Part shown: in pieces, positions 33,700 through 40,514 of the stretch
Layout: each line of letters starts with the position of its first letter
Position numbering within the stretch: position 1 is the first letter of the stretch
Assembly: GCF_050699935.1 (NCBI RefSeq)
Contig: NZ_JBOHGB010000010.1
Coordinates: 24,825 to 88,824, forward strand
Direction of reading: 5' to 3'
DNA: 64,000 nucleotides
Source: Actinophytocola sp050699935
GTDB taxonomy: Bacteria; Actinomycetota; Actinomycetes; Mycobacteriales; Pseudonocardiaceae
Translations under genes and position numbers: made by a program
The notes under the pieces: model-generated
The model's database searches: none
Seen by the model: the letters and a program-made list of their open reading frames with translations, nothing else
Told to the model about the DNA's origin: nothing

Positions 33700-34010
33700 T
33701 TATGGTTCTGGCCGAACCGCGACCACGATGAGCCGTGCTCCGAATCGGCCGGCTTGGCCGGCGTGTGACCGGCCGAGCTGGACGACGTGTGCGTCGCCGG
33801 GGTCAAGCTCATGTATGGTCTCCCGTCCATCCGCTGCCACCGTGACTACGGTCAGCGTGCCGGCGAGCAGGTACCACACCTCCTCGCTGTGATGGCTGCT
33901 CGTTCAGTCGGGAAACAGCACGATCGGCCCGTTCACCAATAGCCGTCCATCATCCGTATCGGGCTGTTCGCGGCCAGTCGGGCCGAGCCCGTGGGTGTCG
34001 ACGGGGGAGC
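33700..34010 (-). pseudogene. Cupin-domain protein remnant
   Basis: On the minus strand a cupin reads RLLVNGPIVLFPD and then stops. In the next frame it continues SSHHSEEVWYLLAGTLTVV, DGRETIHELDPGDAHVVQLG and RLIVVAVRPEP followed by a TAA at 33700-33702. The metal motif (HH-x2-E) and both cupin barrels are recognisable, but one base shift breaks it. It is unrelated in sequence to the cassette cupin. Confidence 0.58.
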
Positions 34011-34094
34011 GGCCTGGCCCGACCGGGTTCGGGTTGGCCCGCGCCTTGTCTGCGGTGGGGATCCGGTGTGTGGTCGCGACGCCCTCGAAACTGC

Positions 34095-34146
34095 GGCGGT
34101 CGTCGGGTGATCGGGTAAAGGGCGGTCGTCGGGTGATCGGGTAAAG
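34095..34146. repeat. 26-bp perfect tandem duplication
   Basis: Two abutting identical copies (34095-34120 and 34121-34146) begin GGCGGTCGTC and end GGGTAAAG. They lie in debris between the cupin remnant and the IS110 remnant. This is probably a replication or transposition scar; no coding role is seen. Confidence 0.75.
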
Positions 34147-34199
34147 ACCGACGCTCGGGACGCGGTCCACTTGGACCGGTGCCCACGGCATGGTTGCGC

Positions 34200-34516
34200 C
34201 GTCAGCGGTTCCCCGGCCCGACGGTGCAGATGACGTTCGAGTCGGACTACGACGCCGTGCTCACCGTCCAAGCACGCCGCGACCGGCTCGACGAGGCGAT
34301 CGCGGCCATGGCCGCCCACAGCGAGTTCACCCCGTTCGTGCGGCGTCTGGGCTGCCGCCTGGTGCCCAGCGAGTTGTCCTCCGGGACGGCGCGGGTCCGG
34401 GGCCCGATCACCAAACGGGCAACACCCATGCGCGGCGGCTGCTGGTCGAGGCCGCCCGGCACCACCGCGCCCGCCACGTCGTCGGCAAGACCATGCGCGA
34501 CCTGTGGCGGCGATGA
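34200..34516 (+). pseudogene. IS110-family transposase remnant
   Basis: The first frame has MTFESDYDAVLTVQARRDRL, then AIAAMAAHSEFTPFVRRLGC. It is joined by deletion to RLVPSELSSGTARVRGPITK. The next frame continues TGNTHARRLLVEAARHHRAR and MRDLWRR. These are the middle and C-terminal parts of IS110/IS116-type transposases with the segment in between lost. The DEDD catalytic half is absent. No terminal repeats were found, as usual for IS110. It is dead. Confidence 0.7.
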
Positions 34517-34904
34517 GGATCAGCCGTGCATCGTGTCCGTGTCCACCCGACTGCCGGGGTTCCAGCCGAGCTCGCGCAGCTGGATCCGCAAATGAACACG
34601 CCCGAGCGCGGTCCATCCTGCGCGTCGACACCAGCAACGCCGCCGGGTCGAGGTTGTCCAGCCGGCGAAGCGCCGGCAACACAGCCGGCCGGACCGTCAC
34701 CGGGACCGAGCGCGTCAGGGATGAGCGCGCCGATCAGCCGCTCCCGCACCTGGCGACGCGATGAGACGGTTCACGCTCCAGGTCACTGCCCGGGTCGGCC
34801 CGCAACTGTGCGGACACCAGTATGCGTGGCGGCGGACGCCGTTTCCGTTGGCCGGATGCACGTACGCCGGAGGAGGTAACCGGTCGGCCTCCAGGACCGG
34901 AGAG
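34517..34904. other. Debris without a recognisable gene
   Basis: Only overlapping arginine-rich or proline-rich open frames are present and none looks native. The stretch lies between the IS110 remnant and the toxin-antitoxin pair. Confidence 0.35.
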
Positions 34905-35264
34905 TCAGCCGAAGGCGACCATTTCGCGGAGCCACTCCGTGAGCTTGGCGATCTCAGCGGCCGAGGCGGTGCCGAGTGGCTGGGAGCGGGTGAACCGTTG
35001 GGTGGAGACGGTAATGACCTCTTCGGTGCGCGCCCAACTTGGCCGGAGGAGCCCGGATCCAGCGGAGTCGATGCGCACGTGGTGGTCCAAGCCGCGGTCG
35101 CGGGTGGTCAGCGGCACGACGATCGCCATGTCGATGGGAAAACGGCAGTGGACCGACGAGCCCACCACCACAGCGGGCCGCAGACCGCCCTGCTCGTGTC
35201 CGATCGGCTGGCCGAAGTCCACCAGCCACACCTGCCACGGCGCGACACGCAGCCGTCGACTCAC
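34905..35264 (-). CDS. mazF: MazF/PemK-family mRNA interferase toxin
   Basis: 119 residues. The PemK-like barrel starts APWQVWLVDFGQPIGHEQGG, then LRPAVVVGSSVHC, and continues with MAIVVPLTTRDRGLDHHVRI. The later TEEVITVSTQRF and RLTEWLREM are normal for the family. The GTG start overlaps the antitoxin stop (GTGA), so the pair is coupled. It cleaves RNA when free and is neutralised by the antitoxin encoded just upstream. It is intact as far as can be seen, unlike its neighbours. Confidence 0.85.
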   Translation of the reverse strand: MSRRLRVAPWQVWLVDFGQPIGHEQGGLRPAVVVGSSVHCRFPIDMAIVVPLTTRDRGLDHHVRIDSAGSGLLRPSWARTEEVITVSTQRFTRSQPLGTASAAEIAKLTEWLREMVAFG

Positions 35265-35530
35265 CGGCGGTACTCCGGGTACTCCTCCCCAGCATCGGGT
35301 AGGCCGTCACCGACGACCTGGTCGGTCAGTCGCGCTTCGGCCTGGTAGCCGGCCCACTCCTCAGGGTCAGCACGTAGTTCCTCGTACCGTTGCATGATCC
35401 GGTTGATCTGATGCTCCTTGACCAGCCGCCGGACCGCCTCACCCAACGCCACACCCTGGAAGTCGCGCTCCGCGATCATCGCCAGCTCGTTCCGTAACTC
35501 GCTGTCCAGCTGCATCGATGTCGTCGCCAT
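35261..35530 (-). CDS. Antitoxin partner of MazF-like toxin
   Basis: 89 residues from an ATG at 35530. The N-terminal MQLDSELRNELAMIAERDFQ and VALGEAVRRLVKEH pattern is a ribbon-helix-helix-type DNA-binding head. The acidic C-terminal tail (LRADPEEWAGYQAEARL, DAGEEYPEYRR) is expected to wrap the toxin. The ATG sits seven bases after a TATACT hexamer and next to an inverted repeat, suggesting autoregulation and leaderless translation. Longer upstream open codons are not supported. Confidence 0.8.
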   Translation of the reverse strand: MATTSMQLDSELRNELAMIAERDFQGVALGEAVRRLVKEHQINRIMQRYEELRADPEEWAGYQAEARLTDQVVGDGLPDAGEEYPEYRR

Positions 35531-35538
35531 AGACCCCA

Positions 35539-35555
35539 GTATAGTCGATGCTATA
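35539..35555. promoter_or_regulatory. Promoter and operator of the toxin-antitoxin pair
   Basis: The sequence TATAG-tcgatg-CTATA (35540-35555 on the plus strand) is a perfect 5-bp-arm inverted repeat. On the minus strand it overlaps the -10-like TATACT ending seven bases before the antitoxin ATG. This geometry fits repression by the antitoxin. It is inferred from symmetry and position only. Confidence 0.5.
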
Positions 35556-36066
35556 GACGTTGCTGGGTTGGACACTACGCGAGCCGACCTGGTTGACCTG
35601 TACCGGCGCACCGGTGACACGGACGGTGAAGCCGGCGCACGCGGCAACCGGGACTCACCTGTGCGAAGCTCGGCCGGCATGCAGAGGTACCGACACGCAC
35701 TCCAGACCGCAGGCGATCGCCGTGGCGAAGCCGAGAAACCCCAGCGACTTCGGGATATCGCACACTCGCCAGAGCAATCGAGATCGGCGACGCCGAGCAG
35801 CAGCGGGCTCGCGACGGTCTCACCACATGCCGTCGCGAGACGCCGCGGATCCCGCGGGCCGGCTAGCGGAAGCCATGGGGCAATTGAGTGTGCGACGCGC
35901 TACCCACACGGCTCGACCTCGTGCCGTAGCGCAGCTTTGATGGGTGCGTCTGCCTGCTGCGATACGCGTCGAGCACCTCAAGGTCGATCTCGTCGCACAC
36001 CGGGCGGACGGACTCGAAGTCCTCCCGGGGAAGATCGGGCAGGTGCCGCGGTCATGGCGACCACCA
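35556..36066. other. Debris upstream of the NRPS remnant
   Basis: No recognisable domain or ribosome site was found in about 510 bases; the open frames are arginine-rich and not native-looking. Confidence 0.3.
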
Positions 36067-36615
36067 CATCGGCGGGACATCGTGCGCCGGAACGGCGAGA
36101 CGGGGTTGGTCTTCCTGGGACGTGCCGACGACCAGGTGAAGGTTCGGGGTTTCCGCGTCGAGCCGGGTGAGGTCGAGGCCGTGCTGGCGTCGTGTGCGGA
36201 CGTGCGGCACGCCGCGGTGACGGTGCACGAGTACCGGCCGGGGGACAAGCGGTTGGTGGCCTACTACGTGCCGGCGGAAGGCGCGGCGATCGAACCGGAA
36301 GCGTTGCGACGACTCTCGGCCGACCGGCTGTCGGACTACTTGGTGCCCGCCGACTTCGTGTGTGTGGCCGAGCTGCCGGTCACCTGAACGGCAAGGTCGA
36401 CTGGAAGTCGCTCCCGGCTCCCGATCGTGGTGACGACGAGCAGCGGGCTGCCGGAGGTAGGTCCCGACGACGACTTCGATCTCGGCGGGCATTCGCCGCT
36501 GGCGACAAGGATAGTGAGCCGCGTGCGGTCGGTGCTGCGTGCCGACGTCGATGTCCGCACGGTGCGCGACAACCCCACGGTCGCGCAGCTGACGGCGCGG
36601 CTCTCCGCTCGATGA
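36067..36615 (+). pseudogene. NRPS remnant: end of an adenylation domain plus a carrier domain
   Basis: The first frame holds adenylation core motifs A8 to A9 (RRDIVRRNGETGLVFLGRAD, DDQVKVRGFRVEPGEVEAVL) and runs to DYLVPADFVCVAELPVT, where a stop appears. A neighbouring frame continues NGKVDWKSLPAPD (the A10 lysine). A third frame holds a peptidyl carrier domain with an intact phosphopantetheine serine (DDFDLGGHSPLATRIVS) and ends TVAQLTARLSAR. The front of the adenylation domain, which sets substrate choice, is missing. It is a broken module and cannot be linked to the hydrazine cassette 30 kb away from sequence alone. Confidence 0.75.
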
Positions 36616-36751
36616 GGTGGGGGAGGAGCGTGATCAGCGCGAGGGTTCCGTGGGACCTCCGCAACACCGCACGCAGTGCTACATCACTGCGTTGCTGTCT
36701 TCGCGATTTCAGCGCTCTGATCGCTGCTGGATGATCACGACGAGGCAGTCG

Positions 36752-37315
36752 TCACCTGTTTCCGTAGTCGTATGGTCTGTAGGGCAGCACCTCGGGCTCG
36801 GATGGCGGCTGGATCAGGCCGGCACCTGGCCGAAATGGGCCCCGCGAGACGAAGTCCTCGACGTGCCTGGTCAGCGTGTCGAGCTCCGCTCGCCGATCCG
36901 CTGGGCCGAGCCTCTCCTGGGGTCCGTCGATGTAGAGCACGGTGTGTTCCGTATATGGACCATTGCCGAGCACGGCGGTCGCCCGACTGCTCAGGCCCAG
37001 CGGCATCGCGTCGCAGCGGCGCTCCCGAGAAAGTCGCACGACCTCCTCGACGACTCGCTCCCAGTCACCGATCTTATGCCACAACGCACCACCATCGAGC
37101 TCGTACGTCAACGTCGACAGCGGGACGACGCAGCCCTGTGTGCGGTCCGGGAACTCGGTCAGGCACCGGAACATCAGCCCGCCGTCGGGTTGCGGAAGCC
37201 TGGAATGGAGCAAGGTCCTGGCGTGGACGATGGTCGCGTCGATCGGAACCGGGTGCTCGGGCGCGGAATAGGGTTCATGCAGCGCTAAAAAGTACACGTC
37301 CTCGACGGGCAACAC
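36752..37315 (-). CDS. Conserved hypothetical protein
   Basis: 187 residues from a GTG with GAAGGGAG upstream. It has an alternating alpha/beta composition with YFLALHEPYSAPEHPVPIDA near the start, a central ALWHKIGDWERVVEEVVRLS segment and an LPYRPYDYGNR end. No signal peptide or membrane helix is present. Codon use and the ribosome site look genuine, unlike the debris on both sides. I do not recognise the family. Confidence 0.65.
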   Translation of the reverse strand: MLPVEDVYFLALHEPYSAPEHPVPIDATIVHARTLLHSRLPQPDGGLMFRCLTEFPDRTQGCVVPLSTLTYELDGGALWHKIGDWERVVEEVVRLSRERRCDAMPLGLSSRATAVLGNGPYTEHTVLYIDGPQERLGPADRRAELDTLTRHVEDFVSRGPFRPGAGLIQPPSEPEVLPYRPYDYGNR

Positions 37316-37384
37316 GTGCTCCCTTCGGTAGGTGGGTGATCAACTTAATGCACTGCGGCGCGCCGACTCGCCGCGACCCGCCGT

Positions 37385-37690
37385 CCAGCTAACCCGGTGA
37401 CGGTGTAGTTGGTCAGCTCGTTCCCGAGCCCAAAGCGGCAGACACTCATGAACGGGAGGAAGTGCGCGAACGCAGCCCAGGCGTTGTCCCACAGCGTTGC
37501 TTGGCGGCGGCTTCAAGGGTGCGGCGTAGACCGGTTTGGGTGCCTTCGAGATGACGTCCCAGTGCTGGCGGCCGGCGTACCGGGAGCTGTCGCGCAGCGG
37601 GTGCACGAGGCAGGTTGGGGTGATCGTGCGTGGCCACACCGCGCCGATCGCGTCCGACAGGCCCACCACGCGTTCTGGCCTTGGCTGTAG
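37385..37690 (-). pseudogene. IS256-family transposase remnant
   Basis: The minus strand reads VVGLSDAIGAVWPRTITPTC, LVHPLRDSSRYAGRQHWD and ISKAPKPVYAAPL. A shifted frame then reads LWDNAWAAFAHFLPF. These match the central part of IS256/mutator transposases (CLVH-LR-S-RY, LK-VY, LW-NAW). After FLPF the sequence changes to unrelated codons. The catalytic triad is not complete and no inverted terminal repeats were seen. Upstream (to about 37990) more mutated pieces may exist, but I could not place them. Confidence 0.65.
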
Positions 37691-38097
37691 CCGGACGTGC
37701 GGCTCGAACCGAGTGCTCTTCGCGCCGGGCCGGCAATGCCAAGGGCCACGTGTGGGAGGCCAGGATGGCGAACGACGCCAAAGGTGAACCGGGCGACGTC
37801 GAGCTGCCAAACCGGTCAGGGTCTGTCGTTACACCGGGCCGCACATCATCGGGTGGTGGGGTATGGCCCCCGGCGGCCACGCGCTGGCTTATGCCAACGA
37901 CGTGAACGAGTACAGCCCGATGTGGTTTCCGGCGGGCATCCGCGGGGCTTCCGCGGACTTTACGTCGGGGACGACGAGCACTCACCCTCAACCTCGGATA
38001 ACCGCTGGTCGGCGCGGCGCAGCCGCCGGCGTCGCGCCTGCGACCCGGTGCACCACAGCCCGGACGTCAGCCTGGGAATGCCGCCGAACGTGGGTCG

Positions 38098-38136
38098 TTG
38101 ATCGAACCCCAGGATCGTGGGTTAGCTTGGTCAACC
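38098..38136 (+). promoter_or_regulatory. Probable promoter of the leader ORF and TSUP gene
   Basis: TTGATC (38098-38103) and TAGCTT (38123-38128) are spaced 19 bases apart. The -10 element lies eight bases before the ATG of the small ORF, as expected for a leaderless transcript. This is a by-eye call. Confidence 0.4.
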
Positions 38137-38187
38137 ATGTCGACTCAGGCCGAGCGCTCGATCACGTCTGCTGCGGTGGGTGCGTGA
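38137..38187 (+). CDS. 16-codon leader ORF overlapping the TSUP start
   Basis: ATG at 38137, then 16 codons reading MSTQAERSITSAAVGA and a TGA whose last base is the first base of the TSUP ATG (TGATG). The overlap would couple translation of the transporter to this small peptide. The peptide has no cysteine run or other attenuator signature, so it may act only as a translational entry point. Not experimentally known. Confidence 0.45.
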   Translation: MSTQAERSITSAAVGA

Positions 38188-39062
38188 TGGACTGGCACCT
38201 CGTGCTCGCTGGCGGGCTGGTCGGCTTCGTGGTCGGGTTGACCGGCATGGGCGGCGGTGCGCTGATGACGCCCATCCTGGTGTTGTTCTTCAAGGTCGAC
38301 CCACTCACGGCGGTCTCGAGTGACCTGGTGGCCTCGGTGGCCATGAAGCCGGTGGGCGCCGCGGTGCACCAGCGGCGCGGCACCGTGGACCTGCGACTGG
38401 TGCGGCTGCTGTGCTACGGCTCGGTGCCGGCGGCGTTCTGCTCGGTACTCCTGCTGCGCCTGCTGACCGATCCGGCGTCGCTGCAGTCGGTGATCCGTGG
38501 CGGACTGGCCGTCGCGTTGTTGCTGGCCGTGTCGACCGTCGTGGTGCGGGGGATCATCGTACGGATCCGAGTGCGCGAGCCGAAGACGGGGACCCTGGCG
38601 GTCCGGCCGGTGCCGACCGTTCTCGTGGGATTCGTGGGCGGGCTCGTGGTCGGAGTCACGAGCGTCGGCTCCGGCTCGCTGATCATCGTCGCGCTGATGC
38701 TGCTCTATCCCAGCCTCACCATGGCGAGGTTGGTCGGCACCGACCTGATGCAGGCGATCCCGCTGGTGGGTTCGGCTGCGCTGGGGCACCTGCTGTTCGG
38801 CAACGTCGAGTTCCACCTGACGACGACGCTGCTGCTGGGCGCGCTGCCCGCCGTCTACCTCGGGGCAAGGTTGTCGTCCCGAGCGCCCGCCGGACTGATC
38901 CGGTCAGCGCTGCTGATCGTGCTGATGGCCTCGGCGCTCAAACTGCTCGGCGCACCCGACACCGTGGTGCTGTGGGTCAGCGCCGGCATGATCGCCGTGG
39001 CCATACCACTGCTGCTGGTCCGGGTCCGGCGGACCAGCGGGTCGACCGCAGGGTCCGGGTGA
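38187..39062 (+). CDS. TSUP (TauE/SafE) family sulfite/sulfonate-type exporter
   Basis: 291 residues and about eight transmembrane helices. The two TSUP signature glycine-rich helices are visible as GLVGFVVGLTGMGGGALMTPIL at the start and GLVVGVTSVGSGSLIIVALM in the second half, each opening an inverted four-helix repeat. Family members move sulfite, sulfoacetate, taurine-related anions or organic acids; the substrate is open here. A GGTGGG site lies nine bases before the ATG and a coupled leader ORF precedes it. A longer upstream frame in the transposase debris is not native. Confidence 0.87.
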   Translation: MDWHLVLAGGLVGFVVGLTGMGGGALMTPILVLFFKVDPLTAVSSDLVASVAMKPVGAAVHQRRGTVDLRLVRLLCYGSVPAAFCSVLLLRLLTDPASLQSVIRGGLAVALLLAVSTVVVRGIIVRIRVREPKTGTLAVRPVPTVLVGFVGGLVVGVTSVGSGSLIIVALMLLYPSLTMARLVGTDLMQAIPLVGSAALGHLLFGNVEFHLTTTLLLGALPAVYLGARLSSRAPAGLIRSALLIVLMASALKLLGAPDTVVLWVSAGMIAVAIPLLLVRVRRTSGSTAGSG

Positions 39063-39312
39063 CCGGGCCGCGGTCGGGAATCCCGGGCGTGGGATTCGCC
39101 CGCGTGGGTGGGAACAGTCAGCGGTCACTTCTGTGCCGGCGGCAACTGTTGTCCTCGCGCCCGACGGCACCACAAGGCGGGTTTCCACGTTGGACGCGTC
39201 GTCGCCGGCCGGATCGCGCCCCTGCCCGTCGTCGGCAAGGTGGCCGTCTTCGCCGCCTCTGACTGGGCCCATACCCTGACCAGCTTGGCCAGGCCGTGGC
39301 GGTGGCGGTGGG

Positions 39313-40074
39313 TTAGGGATGTGTCAGGGTGATCAGCAAGCCGGGGTGGTCGGTGGTGTCCATCATGTCGATCTTGGTGGTCGTGCTGTACGCCAGGTCG
39401 TTGCTGGCGTACAGGTGCTGGACGGTTCCGTCGCCCCGGCGGGAGAACCCGGTGGGATCGCAGTCTTGCATGCTCGGGGAGTCCTGGTTGTGCAGGTTGA
39501 AATCACCGACGACGATGGTTGGCCGCGGATAGCGGGCTGCGCGGCGCATCAGGTCCTGGCATTGCGCGAGGGCGGTTGGTGCGTGGTCCGAGGACAGGTG
39601 GGTGGTGCAGGCGCTGAGTGTGGGGGCGGGCAGGCACGCCCAGGACCGCAGTTCCTTGTGGCCGTCCGCGGCCGTGTACTGGGCGTTGTACACGCCGGAC
39701 TGCTCGGTGGTGCCGGCGAATCTTGCCGCGACCATGATGATGTTGCCGTACTGCTGGTTACCACCCCGGCACAGAGTGGGTGTGCCGTCCAGGTTGCGTG
39801 CGGCGACGAACAGGGCCCGTGCGGGCCCCATGGCCGGTCGCAGCCGGTCGATGTCACCGGAACACGCCTCGTTCACGGACAACACCTGCGGCTTGCTTGA
39901 CCTGATCACGTCGGTAGCCTTGGTCAACACCGCGTCGTCTCGATAGCAGTGGTTCATGCCACCGTGACAGATGTTGAGCTGTAGCACGGTGATCGTGGCT
40001 CCGGCGCTCGTCGCAGTCGCCGACGGCACGGCCAACAGCGCGAACGTCGTCAGGACGGTGATCACGCGGTTCAC
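39313..40074 (-). CDS. Secreted endonuclease/exonuclease/phosphatase (EEP) family protein
   Basis: About 253 residues from a GTG at 40074 (a GTG at 40110 is possible). An N-terminal signal (ITVLTTFALLAVPSATATSA) precedes the EEP fold: ITVLQLNICHGG opens the first strand, VLSVNEACSGDIDRL holds the metal glutamate, TIVVGDFNLHNQDSP is the catalytic D-x-N motif, and TDHPGLLITL holds the general-base histidine. Six cysteines suggest disulfides outside the cell. Substrate candidates are nucleic acid or phospholipid. It is monocistronic. Confidence 0.85.
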   Translation of the reverse strand: MNRVITVLTTFALLAVPSATATSAGATITVLQLNICHGGMNHCYRDDAVLTKATDVIRSSKPQVLSVNEACSGDIDRLRPAMGPARALFVAARNLDGTPTLCRGGNQQYGNIIMVAARFAGTTEQSGVYNAQYTAADGHKELRSWACLPAPTLSACTTHLSSDHAPTALAQCQDLMRRAARYPRPTIVVGDFNLHNQDSPSMQDCDPTGFSRRGDGTVQHLYASNDLAYSTTTKIDMMDTTDHPGLLITLTHP

Positions 40075-40110
40075 CCCAAGACATAAGCAGAAATCCCAGC
40101 ACACCCACAA

Positions 40111-40514
40111 CCGGCAGTCGCATGACCTGAGACCGAACGCTCAAGGCACTACCGAACCCGCGCGATGCTGGTCTTATGCTGTCCGGCGGAACCGGAGAAT
40201 CTCTGCGCCGGGTGCGGATGTCCTTCACGGCTTGGTGACCGTCGGTGATGACGTGTGCGTGACTTGAAGTCACCATGTCATCAGGTTGGGATCAGCTCCA
40301 CGATCTTGGTGGTGCGACATGGACAGAAGATTCGAGAGCGTCGGCTGACGTTCGAGGAGTTTGCGGAGTTCGATTGGGGAGGTGTGGCCGGCGACCACGC
40401 GGCTGTTCGAACGCAATTTTGGTATGAACGTGGACGAGCTACCCACGGGCAGCGAGGTGCGCGTATCGACGACACGTCATTGGCAGCTATAGGTGAATGT
40501 AACGCGAGCGTCGC
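40111..40514. other. Intergenic, no gene seen
   Basis: About 400 bases between the EEP gene and the end of the large NTPase gene. No convincing open frame, ribosome site or hairpin was found. Confidence 0.35.

Noticed and set aside
36067..36615. NRPS remnant as an active part of the hydrazine cluster
   Set aside because: It is 30 kb away, lacks the front of the adenylation domain and is broken in frame.
37863..38186. Long N-terminal extension of the TSUP exporter
   Set aside because: The extension is charged, soluble-looking debris; the helix-rich protein with a ribosome site begins at 38187.
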